DNA of 64,000 nt from Leishmania infantum JPCM5 (GCF_000002875.2 NC_009419.2:1098954-1162953); one strand, 5' to 3'. Shown: positions 20,846 to 31,819, counted from the stretch's first letter. Numbers and translations are program-made. Notes: a model not told the origin generated them from the letters alone.

Positions 20846-23800
20846 TTAGAATGCGCCGTAGCAGACGTAGTGCTTGTCATCCCAGCGGCGCAGCGCATTC
20901 GAGTACCGCAGATGCAGTGGGTCCGGACTTGACGTCTTCCACGGATCAACGTGCGCCATCCACTCGAGCGCGGCTGGCACTCTGCTCACAAACGCGGCGA
21001 AAGCGCAGTTTCCCACCATACGCACCATGCCACTGCGGCTGCCTAGCGATGGCTCCGCCGGTGTAAAGCAGGACTGGGAGGACCACAGGTAGTAGTCGAG
21101 GAGCACCAGCAGCGCGTACTGCTCCGCTAATTGGGTTGCGCGAACGATGGCATGCGACGGCTTGATTGCCGCTTCCGCCTCCTGTACCGCGGAGCGAAGA
21201 AGCGCAACCAGGTTTAGCTGCGGGAGCGGCGCGCAGTTCATGACGTGTGAAACGTGCTGTATAGCAGTTTGAACTGCTGTGCTCTGCATCGCCGTCCGTG
21301 AACCGGAAGGGGTGGGCAGCGCCGCCTCTAGCACGTTGTGAAACGCTGAGAGAAACGGAACATGTACGTCACTTGGCACGCCACCAAGCTGTGCGCTGGG
21401 GGAGCCTTCGGGTGCTGCTCTTGACTTTTTATGGGGCCTGACGGGGATCTCACGCATGTCGTGCAGCCGGAACGCGAGAAGCGCGGCGGCAAGCGCGTAA
21501 AAGCTCTGCGACGGCAAGTCCATGGCCAGCACCAGCGAGGGCGAGTGCGCCTCCTTCTGCAGAGCCTCGGCAACGCGGTCAAGAAATGTATCGAGGTGTT
21601 CGAGGACTGTGGGTCCGGCGAAGAAGCGCATCGTGACGCGCGTGTGCTTAAATGGACTCTCTGAGAGTGCGGCACTCACCTCCTTAGCGACGTCGTCTGC
21701 TGTGAGAACTCGAAATGCATGCTTCGACAGCTCGCCAGTTGCCTCTAACTCGACATTCGGCAGGACAGCCAAAGAGCGCATCTCAAGTCTGGCATTGATA
21801 GAAGCGCGTGCCGCCGTCGTGCGGCTAGAGTTGAATGCGCCGGCGCTGGTTCGTGATGCGGTGACGATGGAGGAAGTGCACGAACAGCTACGCCGCGCCG
21901 CCGAGGAACTTTCCTGCGCCACCTTCCCTATCACCGGGTCCCATTCCTCACTGCTTCGAACAGAGCGGTGCCACGGGTTGGCGGAAGCAGAGACACTCCC
22001 GCTAAGCTCTGAGGGCGGGGTGCTAACCTCGTGACCAGTCCTCCCCTCGCACGGATCTGCAGCACTGTCCTTGTGGTTTTGGCGCAGCACCTCCCTTACC
22101 AACGTGGCCGATGGCGACACTGTTGTGAAGGCCTCGGTGGCCGTGCCGTCCTTGCGCACTCGTGCCCTGTAGTACACCATGCCACTCTCTGTGGAAAGGC
22201 TTTCCTGAATGTGGTGTTTCAGGCCGGCGTCTGCGGCGCATGCAAGATCACCCTGCATCCACTCCTGTACCGCTGCGGCGGCTTGCACAGCCAGCGAGGC
22301 CGGTGCCACGCTGTCGCCGGCGGCGGCACCTTCCGCAGCGCGCGTGCCGGTCAGCTGTCGTGTGTCACCCCCTAGGCGAGGTACAAAGGAGTCGTAAGGC
22401 GGAGCACCCTCGACCTGCTGCGTGTCGAGGCGCAGCACCGCGGCCACCGGTGTACCGTCCACGCAGCAAAGCGGAAAACTAGCGGTGGTCATCCACTCAA
22501 CAAACGGTGAGGGGGCGTCAGCGCTGCGGTCACGCGTACTTTGCAGCAGCGCCGTCACTTCTTGCACCCACTCATTTCGGGGGAGTAGCGGCTGCTGTGA
22601 AATGTAGAGTTGAGGCGCAACGCTCAACACCGTCGGCTCCGCCAGCGTCGCCGCAGGCGCGGCAGTGTCGCTCGCTGATAGAGAGTGCGGGGCTATCAAC
22701 AAGGCCTCGTTTGCAGCGAGTTGGTCGCGCACAACACGACTCATCGACCTCTCTGTCGCACTGTGGCTACTGCACACTCCTCGGCTACGGGTGTTGTCCT
22801 GCTGTGCATCCTGGACTGCATCGGCGGTCGTCGTTTGCACCGCCCGAAGAATCAGGGAGCACCTGTGTGGAGTGGAGAGCCACCCAAGTACGGCGCCGTG
22901 CATCTGACGCATGTAGGCAGAGAACGACGTCGGTAGCCCTTTCGGGTGACGTTGCCGCAGCTCTGCGTAAGCCACGTGAAACAGATTGAGGCACACTGAC
23001 TTGATTCCATCATAGGCTCGACGTTGCAACACTGACATGCCCGGGCTGACCATCAGCAGCTGCACGTTCTCATGAAGCGAAGTGCACTGCGCAAGGGCGA
23101 GATAGTCTCTCAAGCGCTGAAACAAGTTCAAGTGCAGCCGCGGCTGCGTCGCCCTCCACGGCGGGAGCAGCAACTCCTCCTGCACCCAGCCTTCCCTAAC
23201 GTGCTCGCCCGCGGCGCTGTCGTTGCCCGACTGCTCGGTGTCTCCGCCGCCTTCGCGATGTTGGACTGGCCGATAGATCCAGCAGCGCCGGCTCTCCGGT
23301 GCGGGAGAAATGACATAGTCACCCCAAAGAGAGCCGAAGGCGTCACCTTCGCGGAAAAGACGCTCGAGGCAGGCGCGCAAGAGGGGCGGCAGGATGACGT
23401 CCTCGGACGACTGTGACATCCTGGCATCTTTCAGGCTCGTTTTGAGAGGTGAGTTGGTGCCGACTGCGCCTGAGGCGCAATGAAGCGCCTCGCGCGCCTC
23501 CGTGTAGCTGCGGCGCCTGCGGTAGCCGCGATAAACAGACTGAATGAGTGTTGCTGCCGCATGCTCGAGACGGCGCACGACGATGAGGAACACGTCATCC
23601 TCCGCCTGATGCGCTGCACTGTAGGTTAACAATCCACGCTTGACAGGTTTTGCAGCAGTAAAATTTTCAGCGGCTGTGATTGGCGTCGCACTGTCGCCGA
23701 GAGAGATAGGCCCGGTGGGCTGGTCAGAGCGTGTCTTGGAGTCAACGGAGGAGGACCACTTAGCCACCGAGTTCACCGTGCGCGGTGCACCGGAGGATGC

Positions 23801-24847
23801 ATGGCGCTGCCGCTGCACCTTCGCCCAGTACTCCCTCGCGTAGGCGAAAGTGTACGTCCGTTTCCGCTTCATCTGGGCGGTGCGGTAAGCCTGTAAGGAT
23901 GCTCGCTGCGCGGCTTCGTACAGAGGGCCGTAGCTGGCGAGCAACCGTGCGTATGTGAGGTGCGCTGACTCCGGCTTGTAGGACACGAAAAGAACGGATG
24001 GAAGCGTCCAGCGAGGCGGATTTGTGGGGCTGTCGGCTGTGGAGACGTCTGTCACATGCGTCGCCGTTTTCAGCGCGTCATCGAGCGTATCGAAGATGGA
24101 GAGGTAGTCTCCCTGAAAGGAGCGGAGGAAGTTCACTTTCACCGCAGCTGCTGCCTCAGCGGCTGCTGCGCGGATCTCCGTGTCGAAGTCACCTACTTTT
24201 TCAGCCCCCAGAGCTTCCTGCAAGGCTGCGATGAGTGGCGGCGACGTCTGGACGGCAGGCTTCCCGGTGGAGTTCCTGCAGCGGTACGCGACGCCTTGGT
24301 AGAAAAAAGCACCAGAAGACGAAGCAGGGCATTCGATGAAAAGTAGTAGTGGTGCCACTGGATCTATCATGTGAAGCTGCCGCAGACAGGAAGCGACCTC
24401 ATATGACGGGATGGCCTCTCGATAATGTACGGCTGGAAAAACGGGCGGCGGCGCGGTAGCCTCTGCCGCCGGCGGCATGCCTGAGGCGCAGCGGAAGTCC
24501 TGTGCCAGCGGACGCAGTTCATACTTGACGCCGTTCTCCAGACGGACTGAAGGTGAGGCCGTCAACTGAAAGTGTTTAGAAGGTTCGGCTTGCAGTCGCT
24601 CAGCTGGTGCTCCAGCACGCACCGGCTCCTGATTGCTGGCGGCATCCTGTTGAGCCAGCTGCCGAAGAGAGTGCGCGAAAAATCTAATAGGGTCGCACGG
24701 CTTGTCTTGGAGGCAGTTCTCGAGAGTGAGGCGCACTTTATCCCCGAGATGGCGATCCATGTAGATGGCTGCTTCTACGGCTGTGCCTGTCATCGGCGGC
24801 GATGATGAGTGTTGCATCATGCCAGCTGGCGAGGGTGCCCCCAGCAT
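20846..24847 (-). CDS. Large protein with DPY-30-like N-terminus and IQ motif
   Basis: A very large protein (1333 residues from the first ATG at 24845-24847; further in-frame ATGs at 24820, 24817 and 24793 are possible starts). Residues roughly 34-66 (from this start) resemble a DPY-30/RII-type dimerisation motif: an amphipathic helix, then 'CLQDKPCDPIRFFAHSLRQL', like the RPxDPxxFLAxYL pattern. Residues ~432-447 contain an IQ calmodulin-binding motif, 'IQSVYRGYRRRRS'. The rest is Ala/Ser/Pro-rich with several conserved-looking blocks but no enzyme motif I recognise; the C-terminal ~300 residues look globular. DPY-30 plus IQ is a combination found in ciliary and flagellar proteins (radial spoke, AKAP-like adaptors), so a flagellar or cytoskeletal adaptor is likely, but this is inference. 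The frame is uninterrupted across 4 kb. Confidence 0.85.
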   Translation of the reverse strand: MLGAPSPAGMMQHSSSPPMTGTAVEAAIYMDRHLGDKVRLTLENCLQDKPCDPIRFFAHSLRQLAQQDAASNQEPVRAGAPAERLQAEPSKHFQLTASPSVRLENGVKYELRPLAQDFRCASGMPPAAEATAPPPVFPAVHYREAIPSYEVASCLRQLHMIDPVAPLLLFIECPASSSGAFFYQGVAYRCRNSTGKPAVQTSPPLIAALQEALGAEKVGDFDTEIRAAAAEAAAAVKVNFLRSFQGDYLSIFDTLDDALKTATHVTDVSTADSPTNPPRWTLPSVLFVSYKPESAHLTYARLLASYGPLYEAAQRASLQAYRTAQMKRKRTYTFAYAREYWAKVQRQRHASSGAPRTVNSVAKWSSSVDSKTRSDQPTGPISLGDSATPITAAENFTAAKPVKRGLLTYSAAHQAEDDVFLIVVRRLEHAAATLIQSVYRGYRRRRSYTEAREALHCASGAVGTNSPLKTSLKDARMSQSSEDVILPPLLRACLERLFREGDAFGSLWGDYVISPAPESRRCWIYRPVQHREGGGDTEQSGNDSAAGEHVREGWVQEELLLPPWRATQPRLHLNLFQRLRDYLALAQCTSLHENVQLLMVSPGMSVLQRRAYDGIKSVCLNLFHVAYAELRQRHPKGLPTSFSAYMRQMHGAVLGWLSTPHRCSLILRAVQTTTADAVQDAQQDNTRSRGVCSSHSATERSMSRVVRDQLAANEALLIAPHSLSASDTAAPAATLAEPTVLSVAPQLYISQQPLLPRNEWVQEVTALLQSTRDRSADAPSPFVEWMTTASFPLCCVDGTPVAAVLRLDTQQVEGAPPYDSFVPRLGGDTRQLTGTRAAEGAAAGDSVAPASLAVQAAAAVQEWMQGDLACAADAGLKHHIQESLSTESGMVYYRARVRKDGTATEAFTTVSPSATLVREVLRQNHKDSAADPCEGRTGHEVSTPPSELSGSVSASANPWHRSVRSSEEWDPVIGKVAQESSSAARRSCSCTSSIVTASRTSAGAFNSSRTTAARASINARLEMRSLAVLPNVELEATGELSKHAFRVLTADDVAKEVSAALSESPFKHTRVTMRFFAGPTVLEHLDTFLDRVAEALQKEAHSPSLVLAMDLPSQSFYALAAALLAFRLHDMREIPVRPHKKSRAAPEGSPSAQLGGVPSDVHVPFLSAFHNVLEAALPTPSGSRTAMQSTAVQTAIQHVSHVMNCAPLPQLNLVALLRSAVQEAEAAIKPSHAIVRATQLAEQYALLVLLDYYLWSSQSCFTPAEPSLGSRSGMVRMVGNCAFAAFVSRVPAALEWMAHVDPWKTSSPDPLHLRYSNALRRWDDKHYVCYGAF

Positions 24848-25630
24848 GAGTGCAAGTGAGAGCGCAAGAAACAAAAAGCAAGAGAGAGAGAAGAGGGCGA
24901 GCGACGCCTCACATTAGAACTCCCAGAGAACTACGGCCCAGAAACAGTAGTGCGAACAACACAGCATGCGTAGAGAACAAAACAGAGCCGTCGGAGAGGG
25001 TGAGGGGCAGACAGAGGAGGAGGAGAAAAGACATCAAGATGATACGCAGCAGCAGTAGGTCATTCGCGAAAGCCTTTTCCTTCCCAGCTGCTGCGCTCCG
25101 TGTACGTTGTCGTGCTTCCTCTGCTCCTCAGCCGCGCCCAAAGCTCTCCTGCAGGTCCGGCAAGAGACAGCCACTACTGCCGATGAGAGATACTCGCTCA
25201 GTTACTTCTACACGTCGACACTTCCTGCTCGACAAGACCCGCAAAGAGGAAACGATGTTTTCTCCACGGTTGGTCTTTCTCAGCTCATCTGAATCGACGC
25301 GCACACCTTCGCATCTGTGTCTTTGGTTTTCTTCTTCAACTGGGCGTGTGTGTGTCACTGCCCACATACGAGACCCTGACAACAACCTCACCGAGAAGTC
25401 CATAATAATAGTAGTCGTGGTAATAAACACAATAAACATAAAAATTGTATCTTTTCCTTGTATATATGTGCTCAAGGGAGAGAGCCGTCCCGGCACGGCG
25501 AGCGCTGCCGCCACTCTCCAAGAGATGCTCCGACAGACTATTCAACTTCCTTTAGAAAAGATTAGCATTAATGCTCCCCCCTTCTTCGCTCAACGCGCTA
25601 CTAAGCGCGCCAAGAGAGTTGCGGAATAAG
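24848..25630. other. Spacer upstream of the DPY-30/IQ gene
   Basis: About 0.8 kb without a gene. The left end is purine-rich on the plus strand (agagagagaag at about 24880-24896), a suitable pyrimidine tract for trans-splicing on the minus strand. The right half is AT-rich near 25390-25460, then meets the GC-rich repeat abruptly. Confidence 0.55.
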
Positions 25631-26519
25631 CGCACACATAACCACAGCTCACCCACCTCTGCGGCACCACGGCTACACTCTGGTCGTCTAGGGCGCACCG
25701 CCCTCTGCCGCGAAATCGAGCCGCGCGCCTCGGGCGCCAGACGGGCCTCCGCTGGGGCGCATGCCTCGATCCAAGCAGGGTCGCCTGCAGCGTCCTGCGC
25801 TCCAGGGCAGTGGCGACGGCGTCTCTGTCGCCCGCGTAACAGGGGGCGGCCACCGCGCACGCCGCACGAGCTCGAGGAGGAGGCGGGCCAGCCTCGGGGC
25901 AGGGCCCTCTGAGACCCGGCCTGCGCGCCGTGCTCCTGCGCCCAGAGCCCCTGCAAGTCGCGCTATTCCGTGATCTGGCGCGGCGACTCGTCGCGTGGGA
26001 GTCTGCAGGGCTCGGCGGTGCTCTCGCCATGCTCCCGGCGTCTGCGCCTCATCAGCCCGCCCCGTCGGGATGCAGACGGGCTGTGCCGCATGCTTCGCAG
26101 GCATGCTCGTCGGGGGAGGGGGGTGATCGGCATGGGCCGCTTCGCGCCCCTCACTCGCGCTCCGCTGACCGCCGGATGCTGTGCCTGGGTGTGGTACACC
26201 GTGCCGGCTGTGCCCCACGGCGCCTGCGCGCCGTGCTCGCATTTGCGGCATCCCGCGGCCTGCGCCAAGACGGCGTTCTTGCCTGGGGGAGGTGGAGGAG
26301 GAGGGGAGGCGTGCCTGGATGGCTTGCCCGCATGCTGCCGCGACAGTCCGGATACCGCCCTGCGCCGGCGGCGGCAGGAGACGCTCCAACCTCCTCTCCA
26401 CCCGCACGCCCTTCACAGTCGCGGGGCTGTGGCCGGGCAGAGGAGGCTGGCGGAGGGGGCCGGGCCGGGGGCCACGCCTGTGCGCCGGCCCCGCGTAGAG
26501 CACCCAGCCTGTCGCGCTG
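25631..26519. repeat. GC-rich dispersed repeat, copy 1 (3'-truncated)
   Basis: An 889-bp block of exceptional GC richness, about 99% identical by eye to positions 31839-32726 (copy 2) and very close to copy 3. I see about nine differences from copy 2, mostly single substitutions plus a one-base change in a G-run (about 26115 versus 32323). Identity stops at 26519, where copies 2 and 3 continue for a further ~135 bp. Long open frames exist on both strands, but they arise from the scarcity of A/T-rich stop codons: single-base indels between copies shift the frames and no motif is recognisable. No target-site duplication or terminal inverted repeat is visible. Confidence 0.9.
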
Positions 26520-28162
26520 AGAATGCAGAGAAGGGTTGGGGCGGGGCAGCGATGGACACCAGACGGCGGAGCCCCGGTGCAGCGCAAGCGAGGCGCGCGT
26601 AAGGTCATTCCGTGCAAACTGGTCGCGTGAAAAGGAGTCTGGTTCGAGCGTCGAGAGGTGCGAGAATGTCGCACAGCCTACCGCACACAACGCAGGGCCA
26701 GACGTCCTCAAAGCAAAACACAGGGGGTGGGAGGGCGGGGGGCACCACACCGGGTAGCGGTGTAGTAGGCGGCCCGCCATCTGCACTCCATGCTGCCACC
26801 ACGAGCCACCTGCCGCTGGAGGAGCCCGAAGCACAGACAGGTGCCGGTGCAGACTTGGGCGAGGAGGTCCGCCTGCCGTCGCGTGCGCTCAGCAGCAGGG
26901 TTCCTCGGGTGTTGGCCGGCTGCGTCCACGAACCTGTTGTCTCAGCGTGCCGCATCGTGCAGCGCGGCTGCGGAGGATGGCGGCCTGGCGCCTGAGGCCA
27001 GTGGCCAGGCCCGCGATCCGTGCAGTTGGCGCCGACGCCTCTGCCATTGCTCATTTCGCGAGCTCCGTAGCTGTGCCGTTGTGCTCCTATGCACGATGGA
27101 CGCAGAAAAAGAAAAACGGAAATGAGAGGCGCACGCGAAGGGCTGGTGTGACCAGCACTCGTGCCCAGACACACCGCCATATGCCATTCTTTGCTCTTGT
27201 AGGTCCCGTGCTGGGCGTCATGAGGAGCGACAGCGAGTGCGTAACGCCAGCCACACTTGCACTTCCGTGTCTCAGCTGATCAGGCTATCCTCGCAGCAAG
27301 GCAAGCGCCAGCAGCACTGCTCTGCACTAGGCGCGGTGGCTGCAGCAAGGGGGTCACCGCCTCTTGTGGTTGTACCTACATGGGTACACAACCGCCACAA
27401 AGCATCGCGCCTGCTCCACATTCAATGGCTCTCTTTACAGCATCATCGCTGTTTTGAGAGGAGCGCACACCCATCGTGGTTGACCACCACTCGTACGACG
27501 AGCGACTGCAAGCACATAGAGATACACGCGAGCACAGCTTGAGAGACAGATGAACACCGACGCCGCTTGCCGCTACTCTGGATCAACCCACATACTCACA
27601 CAACGACGATCAAAGATGCCTGTCAAGTTCGAAAACAACGTTCATGATGCTGTCCGAGTCACGATATGGGCAAAACAGGAAAACGAACCACACGGATATC
27701 AGTGACACAGGCCCCATGAAAACATCAGCAGCAGCAAGAAAGCAAAAAATAAAACTAAAAAGGATTGCCGATAACGTATTCTCAAAATTTCTATCGCTTG
27801 CAGCACTCTTCCTCGCATGCCTCAGACACGGCTCCGTCAACGCCGAGGAGAAGCCGAGGCACCAACAAGAGAGAAGAAAAAAGAGCGCGGGAAGGTGGTG
27901 GGCAGAGTCTTAGGAGGGAAGGAGGGGATACAGCAGTCGCCACCAACACGTTGCAGCTCATGCTCTCTCCTTGTGCCATAGCTCTCCGTGCGTGTGCCTG
28001 TCGTGCCACGAAATCGCGTCCCCTTTGCCCTTATTGCCTGTCCGACTCTCACGACTTTGCTTACCGAGAGAGAGACACCAACAGGCAACGCGCGCCTTCC
28101 TGTCAGCTCCACGCAGGCCACAGTCGAGTTTGGATGAGAAAAGAAGTGTTTTTGTTTGCTGT
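26520..28162. other. Spacer: GC-rich unique segment, then AT-richer DNA
   Basis: Positions ~26520-27080 continue the high GC content but do not match repeat copies 2 and 3, so they may be part of a longer element or a different one. From ~27100 composition returns to normal. An imperfect inverted repeat around 27360-27402 ('ttgtggttgtacc' and 'gggtacacaaccgcc') could form a hairpin. No gene is supported. Confidence 0.5.
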
Positions 28163-28611
28163 CGCCATTCTGCCCACCGAGCACAAGATCACTGCATCGC
28201 CCCCTGTCACAGACCCCATCGCGTGGTGCGAGGCAGCCGTGGCCGCACACGCCTTACAACCATGCGCCGACTCAGTTATCTGAGAGCGCGGGCTCTGACG
28301 CAAGCCCTACCCACCCACCGCCCGCTCTGCCGGTCGCCTCGCAGCAGCTCCTCCCATCACGCGGGCTGCACCAGCAGGCAGTGTGTGTGTGTGTGTGGGC
28401 AGGTAAGATTCGCTTGAGTCACGCTGACGCGTTGCCCACCATATGGATGGCACAAGCGTCTTCACAGTCGCAGGTCGGTCCGACGCAGCGCCATCCAGGG
28501 CCCGACCACCGACATCGGAAGCGACGCGCCGCTCTGACCTCCCCTAAGCCTTAGGTGCTTGGCCCCGTCACTACCGCAGGCAGTCCAGCATTGGCAGGCG
28601 GATAGTGGGGG
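28163..28611. repeat. SIDER-like repeat, young copy A
   Basis: A 449-bp segment nearly identical to 44195-44651: by eye one substitution (about 28493 versus 44525) and a different length of an internal (GT)n tract, 8 units at 28381-28397 against 12 in the other copy. Both copies have the same orientation. It lies about 250 bp beyond the stop codon of the 28.9-31.0 kb transporter gene, so it is probably in that mRNA's 3' UTR. Size, location and an older diverged relative at 5.4-5.9 kb fit SIDER-type degenerate retroposons, which in Leishmania can destabilise or translationally repress mRNAs. Flanks outside the block do not match the other copy. Confidence 0.75.
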
Positions 28612-28862
28612 CAGGGGGCTCCGTGACTTCCTGAATCACAGAGAGTGTGCAGGTCGGGGCGCACTGGACCCTGTGATACTACGCGCTTAGGTGTTCCTCC
28701 CGTTATCAGGGTAGGCGGATGTGAGTGAAAAAGAAGAGGTGGCATGTTCGGAAAAAAGCATCCGAAGGAAACGGGCTTACACAGCTAGAAAAAGCAGAAA
28801 CGAGAAAAGTACAGTTCGTCGTGACGGCGGCGCCCAAGGGAGACGGTAAAGCGTACTTGTCG
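28612..28862. other. 3' flank of transporter gene A
   Basis: Short region between the SIDER-like repeat and the transporter stop codon. The first ~90 bp after the repeat may be further SIDER-derived sequence not shared with copy B. Confidence 0.4.
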
Positions 28863-30959
28863 TTAGGCAGAAGGCGACACGGAAGGTGGGAGTTCCTCGT
28901 CCTCAAGCAGTTCGTTGACCTGCACAACGCGGACATCCTCATGTTCGAGCATACCATCTGAAATCAGTGGTTGCATCACTTCCATCTCGTCCACCAACGT
29001 CGCGTATTCGGCGTTATCGTCGACTTCGTCACCCTCTTGGCTGGAGTTCTCACGGGAATCTTCGCTCTCGTGAAGCGACCGCCCTGCAGTACCAGCTCCA
29101 TGCTCGCCGGGCCTTTGTAGCGGAGAGCCTTCCGAGAGGGTGAAGATGGTGTTCTGAACTACTCCAGAAATGGGGTTTATAGCAGTCGCGATGGCCGCAG
29201 TGGCGAAGGAGCTGTAAAGGAGAGACTCGCGTTCCTGGACGTCGCCAGTGACGGAGCCAAAGAAGCTGTAGCGTGACCGCACCGATCCCCGTCCCGAGTC
29301 GGCTCCGGAGCGCCGCTCACCGCCACTGTCGCCCTCCATATCCGATGAGCTACCGTGTTCCTCCACGTCTACTCCGTCGCCGCCGTCGTCGGACGGAATG
29401 TACACGAAGGCTGCGAGGTAGGCGCCAATCGCTAAGGGAATGACGCTCAGGAGAAACACTAGGTAGTGGTTGAACGGAAACGGGCGCGGTGCCGAGATGG
29501 ACCACGCGAAGAGCGGGGCAAAGATGAAAGGCACGGCGCAACGAACCACGCATCCTGTAGACTGCTGAATGCCAAACATGATGGCCACCTTGCCTTGCGG
29601 TGCCGTCAGTGACACGAACAGCATGATGAGTGCAAAGTTCCAGCTCTCCACCACCTTGCGCAGCATGCCCATCGCCATTGTAAACCAGAACCTACTTGTC
29701 GTGCCGAACGCAGTCGCAGTTGGCACCACGGCTGTGAAAAAGGCGTATATGAGCTGAGACGCAATCCAGAACCGAATTGGCCCCCCCGAATACTTGATCA
29801 CCGAAGCAAAGACGATGTTGGCGAGCACTGTCGGAGCGCCGTTCACCAACAACAGGATCGCCATCTGGTGCGGTGACAGCTGCAGGCCGCCGTTCTGAGA
29901 CTCTGCGGCCATCCAGAGCGGGAAAATCTCCGTGAACATCATGTCGGATGTGCAGATGAGCATCGAGATGAAGCAGACACGCCGCAGCAATGGGTTCAGA
30001 AAGGCTTCCTTGAAGCCGAAGTGGGTATGCGGTTCAGGAACGCAGGTACCCACCGGGCGGGCAGCTGCGCTCGGCGACTTCTCGGATCCAGCTCCGTTGG
30101 GCTCAGTGTGGTCGTCCGCGTATATGACTGTCACCTCGGTGGCCTTGTCGCACGGAAGCCGCGGCTGCACCAACCTCAGCACGGGGCCAAGGATTTTTAC
30201 AACAGAGTGCGGCAGCACTTCTCGTAGAGGCCGAGCACTCTTGTTGCTCTCCCGTAGGAACACAACACTGATTACTACGGCAAACAAGTTGTACGTTGCC
30301 ACAACAGCACCGGGAAGAAAGGCGGGATGCCTGCCCATGAAGCTAGTTGGAGATACGTGCAGGAAGGCAAGCTTTGGACTCGAAGCGGGATTGTAGAGAA
30401 AGCCACCGATAGCTGGGCCGAACAGCGTTCCCACACCCCACGTGAGACTGACCAGCGCCAAGCCCTTTGCACGGTTCGTCGTATCCGTCAACTCACTGAT
30501 CATCGTTTTGGCTACGATCGAGCAGCCGGCCAACAATCCATGCAAAAAGCGCCAGAAGCACAACATCCACAAGCTGCCGCTGAGTCCCACAAAAAACATG
30601 CAAACAGCACAACAGAACACACCAATGCTGATGGCTAGTTTACGGCCGACCTTGTTACTGAACGCTCCCCATATTTTGCCACTCAGGACTTGCCCGAGCA
30701 TGAAGAGGCTGACAGGAAAGCCTGAAGCATAGCCAGAGCTGTCTATGTCCCAGCCCTTAATATACGCAATAAAGGAAGGCACAAACGGAATTAGTACACT
30801 CCAGCAAACGCTCTCCGTAAGCAGGACGACGCACAGAATAAACAGCTGACCCCATGGGAGCGGTGTGTCCTCGACATGATCATGACTGTCCCCTGACCCC
30901 TCACATGGCGCCGCCGAGGATTGCGTTGTGACAGAAGTGCCTCCCCCCCGCTGGGTCAT
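28863..30959 (-). CDS. Major facilitator superfamily transporter A
   Basis: A 698-residue membrane transporter with about 12 predicted membrane segments, starting at ATG 30957-30959. MFS motif A lies at the TM2-TM3 loop (SGKIWGAFSNKVGRK, 93-107; the usual Asp is Asn here). 'ESVCWSVLIPFVPSF' in TM1 and 'GPAIGGFLYNP' after TM5 are characteristic of the ZIFL/Ycr023c-like branch of MFS. The central cytoplasmic loop (~240-315) is short for this locus, while the C-terminal tail (~522-698) is long, acidic and Ser/Gly/Glu-rich, suggesting a regulatory or sorting role. Paralogues lie at 49.9-52.0 and 58.9-60.9 kb, and decayed copies at 42-44 and 55-57.5 kb. Substrate is unknown; related proteins in other eukaryotes move metal-linked organic acids or drugs. 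The gene is flanked by direct GC-rich repeats at 25.6 and 31.8 kb. Confidence 0.92.
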   Translation of the reverse strand: MTQRGGGTSVTTQSSAAPCEGSGDSHDHVEDTPLPWGQLFILCVVLLTESVCWSVLIPFVPSFIAYIKGWDIDSSGYASGFPVSLFMLGQVLSGKIWGAFSNKVGRKLAISIGVFCCAVCMFFVGLSGSLWMLCFWRFLHGLLAGCSIVAKTMISELTDTTNRAKGLALVSLTWGVGTLFGPAIGGFLYNPASSPKLAFLHVSPTSFMGRHPAFLPGAVVATYNLFAVVISVVFLRESNKSARPLREVLPHSVVKILGPVLRLVQPRLPCDKATEVTVIYADDHTEPNGAGSEKSPSAAARPVGTCVPEPHTHFGFKEAFLNPLLRRVCFISMLICTSDMMFTEIFPLWMAAESQNGGLQLSPHQMAILLLVNGAPTVLANIVFASVIKYSGGPIRFWIASQLIYAFFTAVVPTATAFGTTSRFWFTMAMGMLRKVVESWNFALIMLFVSLTAPQGKVAIMFGIQQSTGCVVRCAVPFIFAPLFAWSISAPRPFPFNHYLVFLLSVIPLAIGAYLAAFVYIPSDDGGDGVDVEEHGSSSDMEGDSGGERRSGADSGRGSVRSRYSFFGSVTGDVQERESLLYSSFATAAIATAINPISGVVQNTIFTLSEGSPLQRPGEHGAGTAGRSLHESEDSRENSSQEGDEVDDNAEYATLVDEMEVMQPLISDGMLEHEDVRVVQVNELLEDEELPPSVSPSA

Positions 30960-30985
30960 TTGCCGCTGTTGTTATTGTTGTTTTT

Positions 30986-30987
30986 CT
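30986..30987 (-). promoter_or_regulatory. Predicted trans-splice acceptor of transporter A
   Basis: On the minus strand a pyrimidine-rich tract (complement of about 31001-31028) precedes the first AG, the complement of CT at 30986-30987, about 27 nt upstream of the ATG. Confidence 0.4.
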
Positions 30988-31190
30988 GTGGACAATACAG
31001 GCAAAGGGTGGGAGCCAGAAGCAAAGGAAGGATGTGCGCCCACAAGGAGATAGCGCAGCTGCACCGCAACTGCAGAGCAACACACACACACACACGCTCC
31101 AGGCTGGCTCATTCGATTAGTGGCAGAGCCCCCTTAGAAGCGGCGTGGGGCGATGAAAGTGAGACCTATAGGTAGGGGGACGGCAGAAAA

Positions 31191-31238
31191 CACACAAGCT
31201 AGACACTTGTGCCCGCGCAGGGGGCTAGCACAGCAGCC
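31191..31238. repeat. 48-bp shared motif, copy 1
   Basis: Matches 58498-58545 at about 43 of 48 positions, same orientation, containing 'cccgcgcaggggg'. The flanks do not match. Here it sits about 230 bp upstream of transporter A's ATG. It may be a surviving signature of a retroposon or a shared regulatory segment. Confidence 0.55.
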
Positions 31239-31819
31239 GCCACGCACTTTTGCCCGGATACCGCAGTTTCGTTCGTGCTCTCTCCGGCGAGCTACGTAAA
31301 GCAGAACAGGAGTGCCACTTATGGGGAGAAGGGGGTGGGGTGGCGACCGAGGAGAGGCAATGACGGGTCTTCACTGTTCGTGTGTGTGTGCCACTCGCCC
31401 TTTACTATAGTGCTTGTCCAATTCGTTTGCTGTGAATCCTTCCAAGCCACCCGCCCATTCTGCGCGTGCATGAAACGACACGTGCGGGGCAGGTGAGCGG
31501 CCACTGAGAACACAGGGAGAAGCACGAAAAGCACACAAGCAAAAAGAAACACCTTACAGACGCTTTCGAGGCCACGCCTGCTCCGCGTATGTCCCCGCAT
31601 CTCATTGGTGCATGTGGCTCTCGATCTTCTCGCAAGTGCGCTTACTCCCCCCACCCCTACCGAAAAAAAAATAAAAGCAACACCCGTGAGAGACGGCACG
31701 GAGCTCCTCAGCTCCCGCATGATGCGACAGCAAACAGAACAAGAAACACACAGACCGTCACAGACGCCCCTACACCAAAGCCCAGTTTCCTTCCTGGAGC
31801 ACTTTCCGCCCCTTTCGAA

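Larger units (their letters stand above)
30960..31819. other. 5' flank of transporter A up to GC-rich repeat copy 2
   Basis: About 0.86 kb with no gene. It includes a (CA)n tract at about 31080-31096 and a 48-bp motif at 31191-31238 shared with 58498-58545 (listed separately). Confidence 0.55.

Noticed and set aside
25688..26674. Long open frames on both strands of the GC-rich repeat
   Set aside because: Open because GC-rich DNA has few stops; frames are shifted by single-base indels between the three copies and carry no recognisable domain.
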